Below the pieces are notes generated by a model. It saw nothing but the letters and a program-made list of their open reading frames with translations. It searched no databases and was not told the DNA's origin. DNA of 64,000 nt, from the NCBI GenBank assembly GCA_005406025.1, contig BGZK01000160.1:496001-560000 (forward strand), in the 5' to 3' direction. Positions within the stretch are counted from its first letter, which is position 1. Every line of letters begins with the position of its first letter. Below, one piece after another: positions 1-13,357 of the stretch. The DNA comes from Eumeta japonica. Taxonomy: Eukaryota > Arthropoda > Insecta > Lepidoptera > Psychidae. The translations under genes and the position numbers were made by a program.

Positions 1-18
1 GAGATTATAGCTTTTTTT

Positions 19-245
19 TCATAGCAAATTGAGGGGCAAACAAGTATGCAAACCATGTAAAAGCGGATGATCACCGCCGCCTATAAACATTTGCAAGCCG
101 GAGTAGTCACCAATGTATTGACAGCGTCTTGGGTAGGAATATGAGATAAATATTGGAGGAGGGACTGCTCTGATGAGGGAAGGGGGGTGATGGAGAAGGG
201 AATGGGTTACCATAACATTCACTGGTATTTCACCGGTCACATCGG
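19..245 (-). repeat. Lepidopteran-type interspersed repeat fragment
   Basis: Read on the minus strand, the segment ends with GGCGGCGGTGATCA, then TTTGCCCCTCA and a short A-rich tail, the layout I know from the 3' ends of very abundant lepidopteran interspersed repeats. A 73-codon open frame spans it but carries no recognisable domain, so it is treated as repeat, not gene. Family assignment is from memory of the motif and was not searched. Confidence 0.5.
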
Positions 246-624
246 CCCATTTTTATGCTATAGTCAAATTGATCACAGTATGACACAGTCATGCTGTGAT
301 ACTTTATACTATAATATATTCTCCCTAAATTTTGTTGTCAATATAAGTTGATATTGTAAACAGCACATTGAAATCCATACCTTATTTCCGTTTCTCAACA
401 TATTTTACTTTGTCAGAGTTCACTACTTTATTTTATCAGTCACAATATCCCATAAATTGGTTTTAGAATATTGAAAGTCTATCTAAATTACTCTATTGTG
501 TAAAGTATTACATTACATAAATTTACAATTAGATGCTTGACTGCAACATGCAGCGTGCAAAGTACACAGACTCTCAAATCTACTCTTTTATATATCAAAT
601 ACCTAAGTAGGTGTTATAGTTTTT

Positions 625-800
625 ATTTATTTATTCCATCAATATAATAATATAAAATCATGCCTATTTCCTAGAAGTGTAGATACAGGTTATAGATTTA
701 ACATGGTACTATCTTTGCATATTTCTTGCTTTGCTGATATCCATCAATTGTTTCATGCAAGTTTGTCGGTTACAAATATAATTAGTGTAGAATTTCTACA
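625..800 (+). repeat. Interspersed repeat family A, older copy
   Basis: Aligns by eye with 45,775-45,925 in the same orientation. Both contain CTATTTCC(T/C)AGAAG, then GGTA(C/A)-type, TTTGCATAT(T/C)TCT, TTGCTT and TTTCATGCA blocks in the same order and spacing. This copy is the more AT-degraded of the two. It lies upstream of the first visible exon of the RRBP1/kinectin-like gene, probably inside an intron. Element class unknown. Confidence 0.6.
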
Positions 801-1334
801 TATGTTTTGTGCCTTTTAGCCTTCATTATGAATAATGCATTTCTGATCCATCAGCATCCAACTATGCTGATTTGTAAATAATAGGTAGTTGGGTCACTGA
901 GCGTGTTATCTTCATGTTTTAAAATTTCCAATAATTTCAACACATTTAACCTCAATCCATACTGTAAATACAGATAAAGTTCAAAAGTGTGATTATTAAA
1001 ACTTTATGGTTTTATTATTTCTTATTGTCGAAATATGTTTTTTTTTTTTTATATCAATTTCAAAACAACATCCAGTCTGACCCATGTGTATACATTTGTA
1101 TTGTGCAATTTCATTTCTGTTTTTTTTAATTTTTTTTGTTAGTCTGTAATTTATCCTTATTATCACATAAAGTTTTAATTGTGTTGTCAGATGGAATTTA
1201 AAAAACATTTAAAAACAAAATATTTATATGTTTTTCAAAACCGACATCATCCTGTTCCATTTACATGAGAGGGAGCATCACAATTGAAATTGACAAACTA
1301 TAGGTATTTAATTTATTGAAAAATTATTTGATAG

Positions 1335-4300
1335 GTAAAAAAAGGCGATAAGAAAGTAACAAATGAAGAGGCAGTGGAAGTCATTCGTAATGATCCAGTG
1401 CCTCCGTTGAATGCGCCTCAACCCAGTGAGTTAACAACAGAGAAACTCCTCAAACAAGCACTGGCCACCACTGCTGCGGCCGTGCCTGCTGCTGTTGCTT
1501 CCGTTGTTGTCGCTTTACCTCCAGTTTCTACATCTGTATCTGCTGCTCCTGTGCCATCTTCACAGTCATCTAAATCCAAGAAGAATAAAAAGTCCGAAGC
1601 CAATGTTCTCACACTTATGGGTAATCAAAAATATTTTTTTGAATTTCTTTTATGATGTACATTGCTGTTTGATTTCCAAAATGTTTTCCATTTAGAATCT
1701 ATTATAAAAATAAAGTACTTTAAAAAATATATTAAAAGAAAGTAAATACTATTGTGCATTTTTTTATAATAATAATGTATCATAAAGAGACTGTGAATTT
1801 AGCAGCGGGCGACGGCGGTGGTATCAACGTAAGCGAGTTGGTGAGGCTGGTTAGTGAGGCGTCGCTGTCTCGCACCGAGATACAGATCCTGACAGACACG
1901 TTACTTAACAAGCAACATGACCCACTGCCTCAGCATTCTGAGTGGACTGAGGTATCAAATATTATTTTTTTTTTTTTATACCAGTTATTCATATAATTTT
2001 ATTATTCTCATTTTTGTGGACAGTGACTGGCTTAACGGCAGTACATCACACTTTTATAGATTTAAATTATTTGAGTAATTGAGATCCACACGTTAAATCT
2101 TTCCACCTTCACAGTTATTTTTTTATTTATTATAGGGGCCTAATGACCCAATTCAAAAATTGAAGAAACAGTTGGCAGACAAAGAGAAAGCTTTGGCTGA
2201 TGAATTGGAAGCCTCTAGAGCTCTGCATGCTAAATTGAAAGAGCTAAGGTCTGTAGTGATTTCATGATGATAATTGTATGTAGATTTTTTAAGTAAAGAC
2301 TAACTATTTGAAAATGTGCTTTAGGAATACCCTGAATTCAGAACGGTCTCGCGCCAGTGGCACAGCGCGCAGCTTGGAGGAGACGCGTGCCGAGTTGCAT
2401 TCTGTACAAGCTCTGCTGCAGCGGCAGCGCGACGAGACGCGCGTTATCGACCAGGAGCGGATGATGGTATTGTTTAATGGCACCTTTTGTTTTCGATTAT
2501 AATAATTTTTAGGAAGGCGAGTCACTTTATTTTACTGAGTTTTTAAATAGAATTACATTTATGTAGAAAGAGATAAGTTTTACATATCTTTATATGGAAA
2601 TAAGTCAAAAGTTGTAACAGATGTTTTCATTAACTCATTAAAGGTTGCAGAATAGATTTGTATTCTTTAGTTAATTCATGCCAAATCACAATATGGTTCT
2701 TCTCTAAAAGTATGTAAAATCTATGTGGACAAACAAAATTAATATGGTTAATTGAAAAATTTATATTCAGTCCATTTCTATAAAAAACTGTCGCTGTGAA
2801 ATTAGTCACAAAAGGCGTAAAATAGGAACACGACGGAGAAGAAAGAAGGATTGTGGAGTGTTAAACCTCGCAATGCATCACTTGCAGGCAATTCAGAGCG
2901 GCAGTTTCGTGCTTTGCTCTTGATACACATCTATTCCATATAAAAGTAGACCTTATGTTTCAGCTACAATCTAAGCTGGCTGCTGAAGCAGAAGGACAAG
3001 CTCAACATGTACAGATGGAGATGCATATTCAAAGGTTATCTGAGGTTTGTGTTTTGAGAATAAAAAAATTAATATCTCCAACAATCATGTGTTCATAAAT
3101 GGTAACTGAAAATGACATAAAAATAATGTTTTGGCTTTGAACATTAAAGTTACAATAGCTTCTTAGTTGCTATAAAGTTTTCATAAACTAGGAAATAGGT
3201 ACAATTAGTCATTCTAAACAGCTGTTATTAAAATACATGGTGTATGTGTATCATATACTATTCATCTAACATTTGGACAAATTATATACTGTCTTTTATT
3301 ATTGCAGTCAGAGGCTTCATTGATACAGCAGCTCAACGCACTACAGGCAGAGTTGAGCGCACGCGCTCTGGAAGCGGGGCAGGTCCGCTGCGAGGTGGCC
3401 GCCGCACGCGAGGCCTCGCTCATTGCGCAGCAACAGCTCGCAGACATGGCTCAGCAGTTACAGGTCTCATATTTTGTGAATTTAGAGTCGTCCATAAATT
3501 ATGTAGAGTCTACAACTCTACATGATATTACAAAGGTGCAGAGCATGAATTATGGTACTGTTATCATATATTTCAATTTCTTCTTTTTTTCAAAATTAAA
3601 TAAATCATATTTGTTAAACATTAACATTGGATATTTGTATTTGATGTCAAAAGTTGTCATATTTTGTCATCCTTAAAGTTGGGAATTTCCTTTGATGTTG
3701 AACAGTGTTGCATACCTGTAGTAATGTATGTTAGGGTTGACACAAAATTTGAAATAAGTTATATGTTATTATCAATGGAATAATTAATATAAATAAATCT
3801 ATAGCTGTTGCATAGCTGGACATTTATCTAACATATTTTTTTTTATTTACATTTAAATGTTACTTAGTACCACAAATTATGTAAATATTTCCCTGGAAAC
3901 TGTTATTAAAAAATTAACTAGTATTGGGAATGCACTAAAAAAATGTATATAAATCTTTGTCTTTTTTGGATCTAAGAATTACCTGTGAATTTAAAGTAAA
4001 ATGAATAAAAAGCATGCTATAGTAATAAAAATTATCTTTAACACGGTTAACTGAACTGTAGTATGACGTTACTAACTAAAAATGTAACATTCGCTGTGAA
4101 CTCATAGTTTATCATCTTAAATGAGAACAAGACCATTACAATGTAATAAATCAATTACTGATCATCAAAAGGACATCCATAAATGTTTAATTTCTTGTTT
4201 TTGGATTTTAATAAACATTAGTTTAACTGTAAGGATGGTAAAACTGACTGTGATCTGATGGGTGTAGGTAAAATGAATTCAGACATATTCTTACATGGAT

Positions 4301-7300
4301 TACGGTTAAAAAACAATGAGAAAATTGCCTACTTATTTTATGGAGACTATTTACAGGGTTTAAATTTGCAGGTCTGTTTTGTTGTCTTTATAGTATAGTA
4401 CAACACATGATACTCGGCCCTCAGAATTGCTGGTGAATGATGTAACGTGTAGGTTTAATGCTCCCCGACCCTTCCTTCTCCCCTGCGTTACTATTTTACA
4501 ATAATGTAAGTACTTTATTTCAATACCATTTTGTAATAATTAACACATTTGTTTTGTAATAATAGGAGGCGAATCGTGTCTACAACGAGTTGGACTCTCA
4601 GAGACAAAATGCAATACATGCAGAACAAATGGCGCAGCAGGAATTGCGACAAGCTCAAGAACGGATTACTGGTGAGTTAGTCTTAAACTTAAAAAATTAT
4701 TTTTGAACATTCCATGTAAGACTTCAAATATACTGAATGCCATGTGATATTTTTCATCAATCTTTGCCTCTCATACTTGATTCATACATGGCTAAATATT
4801 GAATGAGAATTTATTTTTTCATGAACACAAATTCACAAATAGTTTTGTGAACTTTTTTTTTCTAAAGATGTTAGGGGTTTTGATATTCTGTTCTGATACT
4901 ATGCTTTTAATATATTGCCTAAATATTTGTTACTATTGTATTTATTGTATAATATCCATCACATATAGTACCACACATAGAATAAAATTTTATGACTACA
5001 TGTAGCTGCATACATAACAGAATGTGGTGTTTTTTAAGAATATAAGTGATCTTAATTGTCTTGTAACAAGTGCATAGTTTCAAATGAAATTACACCCTTT
5101 GGTAGAAAATAAATGATGCTAATTGCAAAACCATTTTGAGATTTTAGCTTTCTGTATTTTATTCTGTTATCTATCGCTTTTAAAACTAAGCGGGTATAGA
5201 TTTTGATGAAAGAACATGAAACACTTTCCTTCCGCTTCTAAATGATGTCATGGATGATACTGTATAAGGCATTCATTGTTGTCTTCAAAGTTAAAAGACA
5301 AGAACTTGTATTGGTAGTGCAATGTATTTAGCAATTTCATAAAATGTGACTCCTTTTTTTTTTTAAAAGGCAATGAACAATCAGCTTACCTTATGCTGCC
5401 ATCACTACCAAAAATTTGAAAAATTATTAACAATATCAACTTGCACAACAGAAATATTAAATTTTGCTGCTTAATTTAGTCCATTTGTTCATAATAAAAA
5501 GATTAAAAAAAAGTATAGAATAAATACATAAAAACAACTATATATATAAAATTTGCTTACTGTAAACAACACTTAAACACATATAAAACTCATAAACACA
5601 AGAGCCTAAATCAGTGGGTTCTGTATATATATACAGTATTATTGTCTAGTTTTGTGAATAATTTTCATTTTATAATGCACTTATTCTATATTTACCATTT
5701 ACAAATTTATTTTAGTCTCTCTTCTAGTAACTACAGAACAGCGTAACCGATCTTGATGAAGTTTGGCATACACTAAGATTAAATAATTAAGCAAATTATG
5801 CACTATATATTATGGAAAATGAGAAGCTACATATTGTATCTGTCTGTTTGTTTGTCTGGGCTAATCTTCGAAGTGACTTAATGAATTGTATAAAAATTTT
5901 GCATACAGGTGGATTATTTTCTAAAATATGCGATAGGATGGATACTTTTTATACAGAATAAAAACCGCTAGAAAACCATTGGCAGACAAGGGAGAATCGA
6001 GATTTGTATGAGATTAGCATTAGAAAAGAGAATGAAACTAAGATCGAAATTGAAAACAGAACTGGGACCAGAAAGAATCATTGTCAAAAATTTAATTATA
6101 CACAGTGAAGTATGTTAAATGGCTAAAATATGTCTATTGCTCAATATTATTCAAACGATTGTCATATAAAACTTCACATTTTATCAATTCGAGAATTAAC
6201 AACAGGCTGATAGATTAAAGGCCACCATTTAGGTAGACTTATGAGTTTATTTTATAAAAAGAAAAATACAATTTGATGCTCATACATATATTTCGAAAAC
6301 TTAGCACTTTCAGAATTACAAGGTGAAGTTCAACGAGCAACGAATCGCGCGCAAATTGCTGAGGCTAAAGTGGAGAAATTGCAGGAGGAAATGGAAAACC
6401 AAAAGCAACAGGTTTGTTTAGAGTTGGTTGTTTAGTTTAAGGGTTTTTATATTAATATATCCATAATATAATTTTGGCTTGGTTATGATAAATTTTATGA
6501 AATGTACAATAGTTTTATTGTTGTCTATTAAAAAAAAATGTAGTTCTATTAATAAAAATCCAAAAATATTCAATGTTGTCCATGTATGCTGTGCTAAAAT
6601 TACATAGGAAATAAAATAATAATACCCCCTCCCACTCAATTTCAATTTGATAATCTTAGTGTAATGTCTATATGATTGTGGAAATTATTGTTTCTTTTTT
6701 TTTAATTTGATGCTGATGGAAGTTTTGGCTTTCCTAACCAGTGGCGGCACTTAGCATCGGCGATGTCGGCGAGCGCCGACGGCCTCGCGCCCGAGGGGGC
6801 CTCGCAAACAAAAAAGTTTTACCTAAAAGTTATTAAAAAGAGGCTTCGCAAATCTGATGTCGCCGACGTCCACGAGTAGTCTAGCGCCGCCACTGTTCCT
6901 AACACTTAAGTTTCCTAACAACATTGCAGTTGAAATTGTAACGGAATCAATTGATATTTTAGTTAAATATACAGTAACTATTTCATGCGATGTTCATCCG
7001 TAGACAATAAGCATCTGTGAAAGTGATCCAAAATCTTTGCATTTCCTTCAAAAGAATGAAAACGCACTATTTATTTTAGCTTGTTTGGTTTCAGTTATCT
7101 AAGGAAATAACTTCACTTCGCGAGCAATTAGCATTACGCGAATCCGAGATAGCTGAGCTAAAACAAATGAAAGTGGCACCACCGGCCGCTCAGAATGGAC
7201 TCCCTCCGGCAGCTGCTGATAGCGAGCACAAGGTAATTATGTATTAATTAATTATTTGGACACTTGGCCAAATTTTTATATGTCATGGACAGAGAAAGAT

Positions 7301-10300
7301 GAAAAGGGAGAGAGACCTCTGAAAATTCTCATTGAAGAGTATCTTTCTATACTTTTCAGTTATCTATTAGTTTGCTGGCAATATGAGTTTCAACAATGAC
7401 ATTTTGGTAAATCAAATGTTGCTTTAGATTCTAAAACATTAAAATTTTTCTTATTTATCATGTGTAGAAGTAGAATAATATGTAATTAATATATGGAAAG
7501 AGAATAAATCATTCAAGCATATTTTGTGCAGAAACTCATAGGATTTCTTTTATATTGGGCCATATAGTTTCTTATAGTAGGTTTATTTCCAGCTTAAATA
7601 CATGGAATCAACAACTCAGTGCAGCTATGTATTATCTACGTTTATATCTTAGAGCGCGGAGTTGGCCAAAGTGGAAGGTGTGATAGAGTCTCTGCGCGCG
7701 GAGCTGGCGGCGGCTCGTCGCGACGGCGGCGAGCAGCGCGACCAGCTCGCGCGCCTGCAGGCCCAGCTAGACCATTACCGCGACAAGAACAATGTAAGTG
7801 TACGCCGCCACATCTACTGCCGTGTGATGTACATGCTTATGTTGATACGCTTCAAAATAAGCAGTGAGATTAAATTTTTTTACTAGTAATCTGTCTAATA
7901 CATTCTAAATTCACTAATGCGAGAAATTAAAAAAAATGTGTGCTATAATGCATTATAAGATCTACATTTATAACTTACAATTATCAAGTTACAAACATGG
8001 TGATCAACAGTGTTGAATTTTCCTTACCATTTGATAATAAGGTTATCAAAATGACATCTCGGTTTGCGTGAACAAACATTCCTGACCTCACATTATCTGC
8101 TGTTGACTTGCTTTTAAATTATTACTGCATCAATACTTTTAAATGTGTTTGCATGAGTTTTATGGATGCATGTAGGTGTATATGATTGAGATAAAAATGA
8201 ATTATAAGCACAATGCTCTTCGATTAAGACATTCATATCTTTATTTAAAATGTTAACAAATACTAGTAATGTTTATGGCACTAACTGATTTAACATTTTT
8301 CATTAACTAAATAATAAAATTGAATATTCTTCACTCATCTCATTTAGGAGTTGAGAACTAAAAACTGGAAAGTTATGGAGGCTTTGCAATCGGCCGAAAA
8401 GGCTCTCCAAGCAAAGTCGACAAGTACAAGGCCGGCCCAAGAATTGAATGTAAGTGTTCTTGTTTTAATAATGCAGCACTAGAATTTTCTTATTTATGAT
8501 CGGCGACTGCTTCACATGCCATTACTAACTTTTTATAATTATTCTTTGGCCGGCTTCGCTTTGTAACGTATGATGTCATAGAAATTTCAAAATGATCTAT
8601 GCATTTTCATTTCTGGGATGGAAAGAAATGCATTTGTTGTCAAATCTTGAAATATGAACTATGCTCGCTCTCAGTATTGAGGCAATAGATAAGAAAACAT
8701 TAATTAATACTTATATGAATAGAATAGTCGAACCGAGTATTTGGAAGCAATGGTCGATAGCTTCAAAAGTAAATCAGCTGGCTTTAAATGCATCAACTAT
8801 GACATTCACACTCTAAGTGAGTCTACCAATCGAGTCATCATCGTCTTTATTCTGATGATTATCCCAGACTCGTGTCTAATATTTATCTATTCTTTATTTA
8901 TTCAAATAAGTATGGTAAAATCTCTGGTATATGGGCTTGTTCCGTCTATTTAAATGTACGTAGTGGTACGGCGTGCAATGCTTCAGCCGTTGCTTAACAA
9001 TGCTCTGTCCATTTATTTTTTCATGGTCTTATTGTTTCTTTTAAGATGTGAAATTTGAATTTCAAAATAATAGAGATCGTAGACCAGAGATTGTTTCAAG
9101 GTTTTTTAAAAATTGATAATCAAGTTTTTTGAAAATGTTTATAAAATCGAGTATAAGTGTGATATTTAAAATGAACGATTGAATCTTTGTCTTGAAAGAT
9201 TTCACAGATACTGGAAGAGGTGTTTCAACTGAACGAATTTCCATTTTATAACAAAATAAATAAATTGTTGATACTTTCATATTAATACAAAATAATCTAA
9301 AAATGATTTTAATGCTTCTCTGCCTATTTCTTTGATAGATATTTATAGCCAAGAACATGAAGAGATTTAATTTCTGATTTTCTAATGGCTTTTAAAAATA
9401 TGTTTTATTCAGTAGTAAAATTCTTATCAGATACGACATAAAAAACCGATTTAATCAGGTTCCTTTATTTGAAAATTTGACCTTAATCGTGTTAATAAAA
9501 AAATAATACATGTTATGCTCGAGTGTATGTCTACATTATCATGTAGAAATTTAACGTGAATCAAGACATATTACTATACATCGCTATTCAATCGCATGAT
9601 ATGCAGGAGGCGGTATCGGCAGCGCTACAGGCGCAATACCACGAGGTAGCGACCGTGCTGCGCGCCGCGTGCCCGGACGCCGCCCCCACCGGCGCGGACC
9701 AGACGCCCTCGCGGGCCTGGCTCAATGCCTTTACTGACAACCTCCGTAACGAATTAACTAAGATAAAGGTGAGTATATCTAAAGGACTTTGTCATTGTCC
9801 AATTTTCTTAACAGCGAAAAAATTATAATTACACTACCATATGCAGTTCCTGGCCAACTTAAAGAATAATATCATACTAAATTCTCTGTGAAATATATTT
9901 GATAACTGATATTCTCACATTTTTGACTTAAGCAGTAATATTTCTCCAATCTACCCCTAAAACACTTATTAAAGCTGTAAATTTAATAAAAACGTTTTTA
10001 TTTATTTAGAAAATTGTAATAATATAGTTAATTGATTATCGTTATGATAGGTGTTAGAAGAGAAAGCATCCCTAACAGAAATGGATAGCGAACGTGTGGT
10101 CGAGTTGCGCACTCAGGTGGACCATTTGCAGGGGCTTGTCGATAAGTACAAGAGGATAATAGATGACACTGTGAGTTTTGTCTCTGTATGAATAAGCTGT
10201 CACAATAACTTGCAATTTCAAATATAAAATAATTATAATAAATGAATAGATCTTACAAAAAAACAACTTAATTTCTATAACTTATTTAAGGATGAATTTT

Positions 10301-13300
10301 AAAATTCATGCATATCCACTAAAGATAAGTGTCGATTCATATTCGTGTGCTTTTAGGAGGGTGTATTGAGCCGGCTGCAGGCCAACGTGACCGCGGAGGA
10401 GGCGCGCTGGGCGCAGCAGCTTGCGGACAAACAACGCGAGTTCGACGAGCTGCGTGCGTCTACCCTCACACAAGTAAGTTATCACTATACCAAAGTAAAT
10501 ATGATATATTTAAGGCTTATGTCATTAAATATGCCTTCTCGACTATGGAACACATGAATAAAATATAATATTATTTAACTTTATGTGTATATAACTGGTT
10601 GTATATGCACAGTTAATAAATCAAGAATGTTTCTGTATCTATTATCTTAACTAAACTAAATTTAATAAGCATTAAACTTATTTTAGTAAATTTATTATCA
10701 CAGCTCTAATGGATATAATAACTAAGTGTGAGTTTTATTATCAAACACTAAATTACTGTCACAAATCATCTTAATGGTTAAATAACTTTACAGTCGCTCA
10801 TTTCATTACACTTCAGTATTTAGATATTAATTTGTAATAAAATAATAACTTCAAAATATACATAGATATTTTGTGTCAAAATACAGGCTATAATTAAGAG
10901 ACCATTCGCTTATATCGCACGGTACATTAAATGAAACATTCCTTTAAAATTATTTATAGGTACTCAAACATCCTCCTATGCTGTAGTTTCAATAATTGTG
11001 TACTCGCGCAGGAACCTCTGGCGTTTGCATTCTCCTGCATAGAGAAATCATTGCCTAACATCATAGCAGAGGTACAGCTTTTGTAGTAATGGTTCCGTTG
11101 TGTGCGTACCTCAGTGTATCTTTCTGGGAATTGTATTATCTTCTGCGTCTTTCTTCACTAAATAAATTAATTGGAAAAGTATAAATAAAATTTTTGTGTA
11201 CATTATTGTTGTATTTTTATACTTTTTGATTTTAAACTTAAACAGCCAAAGAACAAAAAGGATTTCATAGTTTTATGAATATTGTTATTCTTCATTGCAG
11301 TTTCTCATCTTTGACTTTCAAGCCGATTTTTCTAATTTGTGTTCAAATAGATTGATAAATTTTGATTGGCCACATTGTCAATTCGATTTGAAATCAAAAT
11401 ATGAGCCATTAAAAAATGCATCTGAATTAACCATTTTTGTTTGCCCGCTTTTTTATTATTAGAAAAGACATCAAATTTCATTAAAAATATCTTATCTCTT
11501 AACAGAAAGTAAACAAACTAAAAAATTATATTATTATTTTATTCAAATGAAACTTTAGCTATTCAGTGAATACTTAATGGCCAATAAAAATAATGTGGTT
11601 ATGCATAGCATACAAGGGGAAATATAATTTAAAATTTTTCATATTGTGTCTCTCGTTCTGCATTTATCTACTAATATTGATCTGTGTATATCCATCCTCT
11701 CAGGTGCTGGTGGCTACAATTGATGCAAACAAAATCATAAGTCTACATTGTTGTTATTCAGATGCAGAGTAAGATCGACTCCCTAGAAGCTGAGCTCCGG
11801 CAAGTGCAGTCCCAAAGTCATAATCACAGTTTCGCGGATGCTGAGCGGCTTACAGAAGTTAATATCATGTTTTATCATACTAATTAATACAATATTTTTA
11901 TTTTATTATTTGTCCATGAACTGAATTTGATTTTGCTTTTAGACGTTCATATTCAAATAGAAATAATAATATCTCAGCCCTGTCATATATTTGTGGTGCA
12001 TATATTACAGATAAATTCTTATTTCTTAGCTACCTAATAAAATGAAATTGACACAAAACACTTGTGAATTGGACACAGACGAAGCAAAGATATTAAGAGG
12101 ATAAATGACATTTCTTAAGAAGAGTCACCTTCTCAAATTTGGATGCCATAGTTCCATTGTTTCACATCAGCATTTAATCAAAAGTAATGGCTCTGAATGG
12201 CTAATTCTGACTCGTCATCACAAAGCCCAAACCACTGAGGATAGAATTTTGAATTTTTTATTGTAGGAATTGCTTAAAAAGAAACTTCTTAAAATTTGTC
12301 TCCTAGGTAGACGGTTTTATTAGGTAAGGTTTTATTGGAAATGTTTATACTATGTTATAATACTGTTAATGAAACACATTTTCTTTTAAATGTCTGTATT
12401 CTGTATATATAGGTGTTTTTCAAAATTCAATTTCTATGGTGTGAAAGCATGTGGCTTTGTATAGGCAGTAATCTGGTCAGAATTATTTGAAACATGGTAT
12501 TAATCGTCATCAACACAATGAGCAAAACACATATTTTAACATTTTCAAAAGTTAAATTCTAAGGACACAGAAGGTGATGCAAAAATTTGCATAGGAAGAC
12601 ATAACGTTTTTCATGGTAAGGAATAAGGTGAGCATTAGGGTATAATAAAAATCTGATACATCTTATGTGCATGTGGTATGTTCTGTCGGGTATTAATCAT
12701 CATACTGCCGAAGCTTATCCTTGCACAACCTCTATTCAGATGAGCAGTTGGAAGCTAGCCCAATGCAGATCATGATTAACTTGTTCTTTGTTGTTCGAAA
12801 ATAAAGTAGAATTTTCATTTTACAAATGAACAGTTGTAGTTTTTTCATAATTGTAATTTGTAAAAAACTACTTTAATGTATTTTTCGTTATTCAGTACTT
12901 ACTGAGGTTGGCAAATGAAGTCAACCATTATTTATAATGGTAAAGTATTGTTCACTTTCAAGATCATCTAGTAATAATAATAATAATGATTTTCAATATT
13001 ATTTTAAAAATAGTTCACTTTGATACACTACATTTATTTTCGATTTTTTATTGTTTAACATTTTTCATAGAGTGCTGTAGTACATATATATATATGGAAG
13101 TAATCCATGTTTTAGCTCTTTATATGGAATAAGAATAAATTTTTTTTAGAACACTATTCTTGTTTACAGGAGAACAGCAGGCTAGCAACCGGCACACTGC
13201 TAACTACCGACCTAAAAGACAAGTTCGCTCTGGATTCCTTCAATGGACCCTTACAGGTATTGCCATAGTTTATTTTTTATTTAGTGATTTATTTAGGAAA

Positions 13301-13357
13301 CAAAATGTTATTATTTTATGGCACTCATTGTTGCAGATGGATTTAGATGACAAATAA
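1335..13357 (+). CDS. RRBP1: Ribosome-binding protein 1 / kinectin family, 3' 18 exons (5' partial)
   Basis: Long ER-anchored coiled-coil protein of the RRBP1(p180)/kinectin family, which binds ribosomes or kinesin on the rough ER. Exons read from GT-AG borders: 1335-1620, 1803-1951, 2136-2248, 2325-2466, 2964-3044, 3308-3463, 4566-4671, 6314-6411, 7095-7232, 7653-7793, 8348-8449, 9607-9768, 10051-10170, 10357-10473, 11012-11071, 11762-11857, 13170-13256, 13337-13357. They sum to 2175 nt, an uninterrupted 724-codon frame plus TAA. The order seen is a Lys-rich start (KKGDKK), an Ala/Val/Pro linker, a Lys/Ser patch (SKSKKNKKS), then heptad-type coiled coil to the end. NNELRTKNWKVMEAL (exons 10-11) closely matches vertebrate p180 NNDLREKNWKAMEAL, and DPIQKLKKQLADKEKAL matches its DPVAQLKKQLEEKEKLL. 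The membrane-anchor exon is not in the window, so the true start lies to the left. The last coding exon adds only MDLDDK. Alternative or skipped exons in the larger introns are possible. Confidence 0.9.
2785..2925 (+). repeat. Interspersed repeat family B, copy 1 (intron 4)
   Basis: Contains CGCTGTGAAATTAGTCACAAA, then GGCAATTCAGAGCGGCA and TTTCGTGCTTT. The same ordered blocks recur at 56,705-56,830 (CGCTGTGAAGTTAGTCACGAA and TTTCGTGCTTT), partly at 17,255-17,335 (GGCAATTCAGAGCGGCAAAG) and inverted at 4,390-4,500. The spread of copies in both orientations marks a mobile family, likely a short retroelement. It sits inside an intron of the RRBP1/kinectin-like gene. Confidence 0.6.
4390..4500 (-). 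repeat. Interspersed repeat family B, inverted copy (intron 6)
   Basis: The minus strand reads GGGGAGCATTAAACCTAC, then a CATCATT block and CAGCAATTCTGAG, matching the GGAGTGTTAAACCTCGC / GCATCACTTGCAGGCAATTC order of the copy at 2,785-2,925. It is shorter and more diverged. It lies just upstream of the exon at 4,566. Confidence 0.45.
5715..6075 (+). repeat. Interspersed repeat in intron 7, TGTCTGTTTGTTTGTCTG type
   Basis: Carries the repeated phrases typical of lepidopteran dispersed repeats: CGTAACCGATCTTGATGAAG, TTTGGCATACA, TCTGTCTGTTTGTTTGTC and TTTTGCATACAGGTGGATTA. It ends with a run of GAAACTAAGATCGAAATTG-like words (about 6,030-6,075) resembling the degenerate GGAATCGGAA motif at 15,115 and 54,150. 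No coding frame. The element class is uncertain. Confidence 0.5.
6739..6895. mobile_element. 157-bp non-autonomous hAT element (MITE) with 8-bp target duplication
   Basis: The element starts CAGTGGCGGC and ends GCCGCCACTG, perfect 10-bp terminal inverted repeats. It is flanked on both sides by the identical octamer TTCCTAAC (6731-6738 and 6896-6903). An 8-bp duplication and CAG..CTG ends are hallmarks of hAT transposons. The body is GC-rich, unlike the surrounding intron, and has no open frame. It sits in the intron between exons 8 and 9 of the RRBP1/kinectin-like gene. The intact target duplication and termini suggest a fairly young insertion. Confidence 0.9.
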
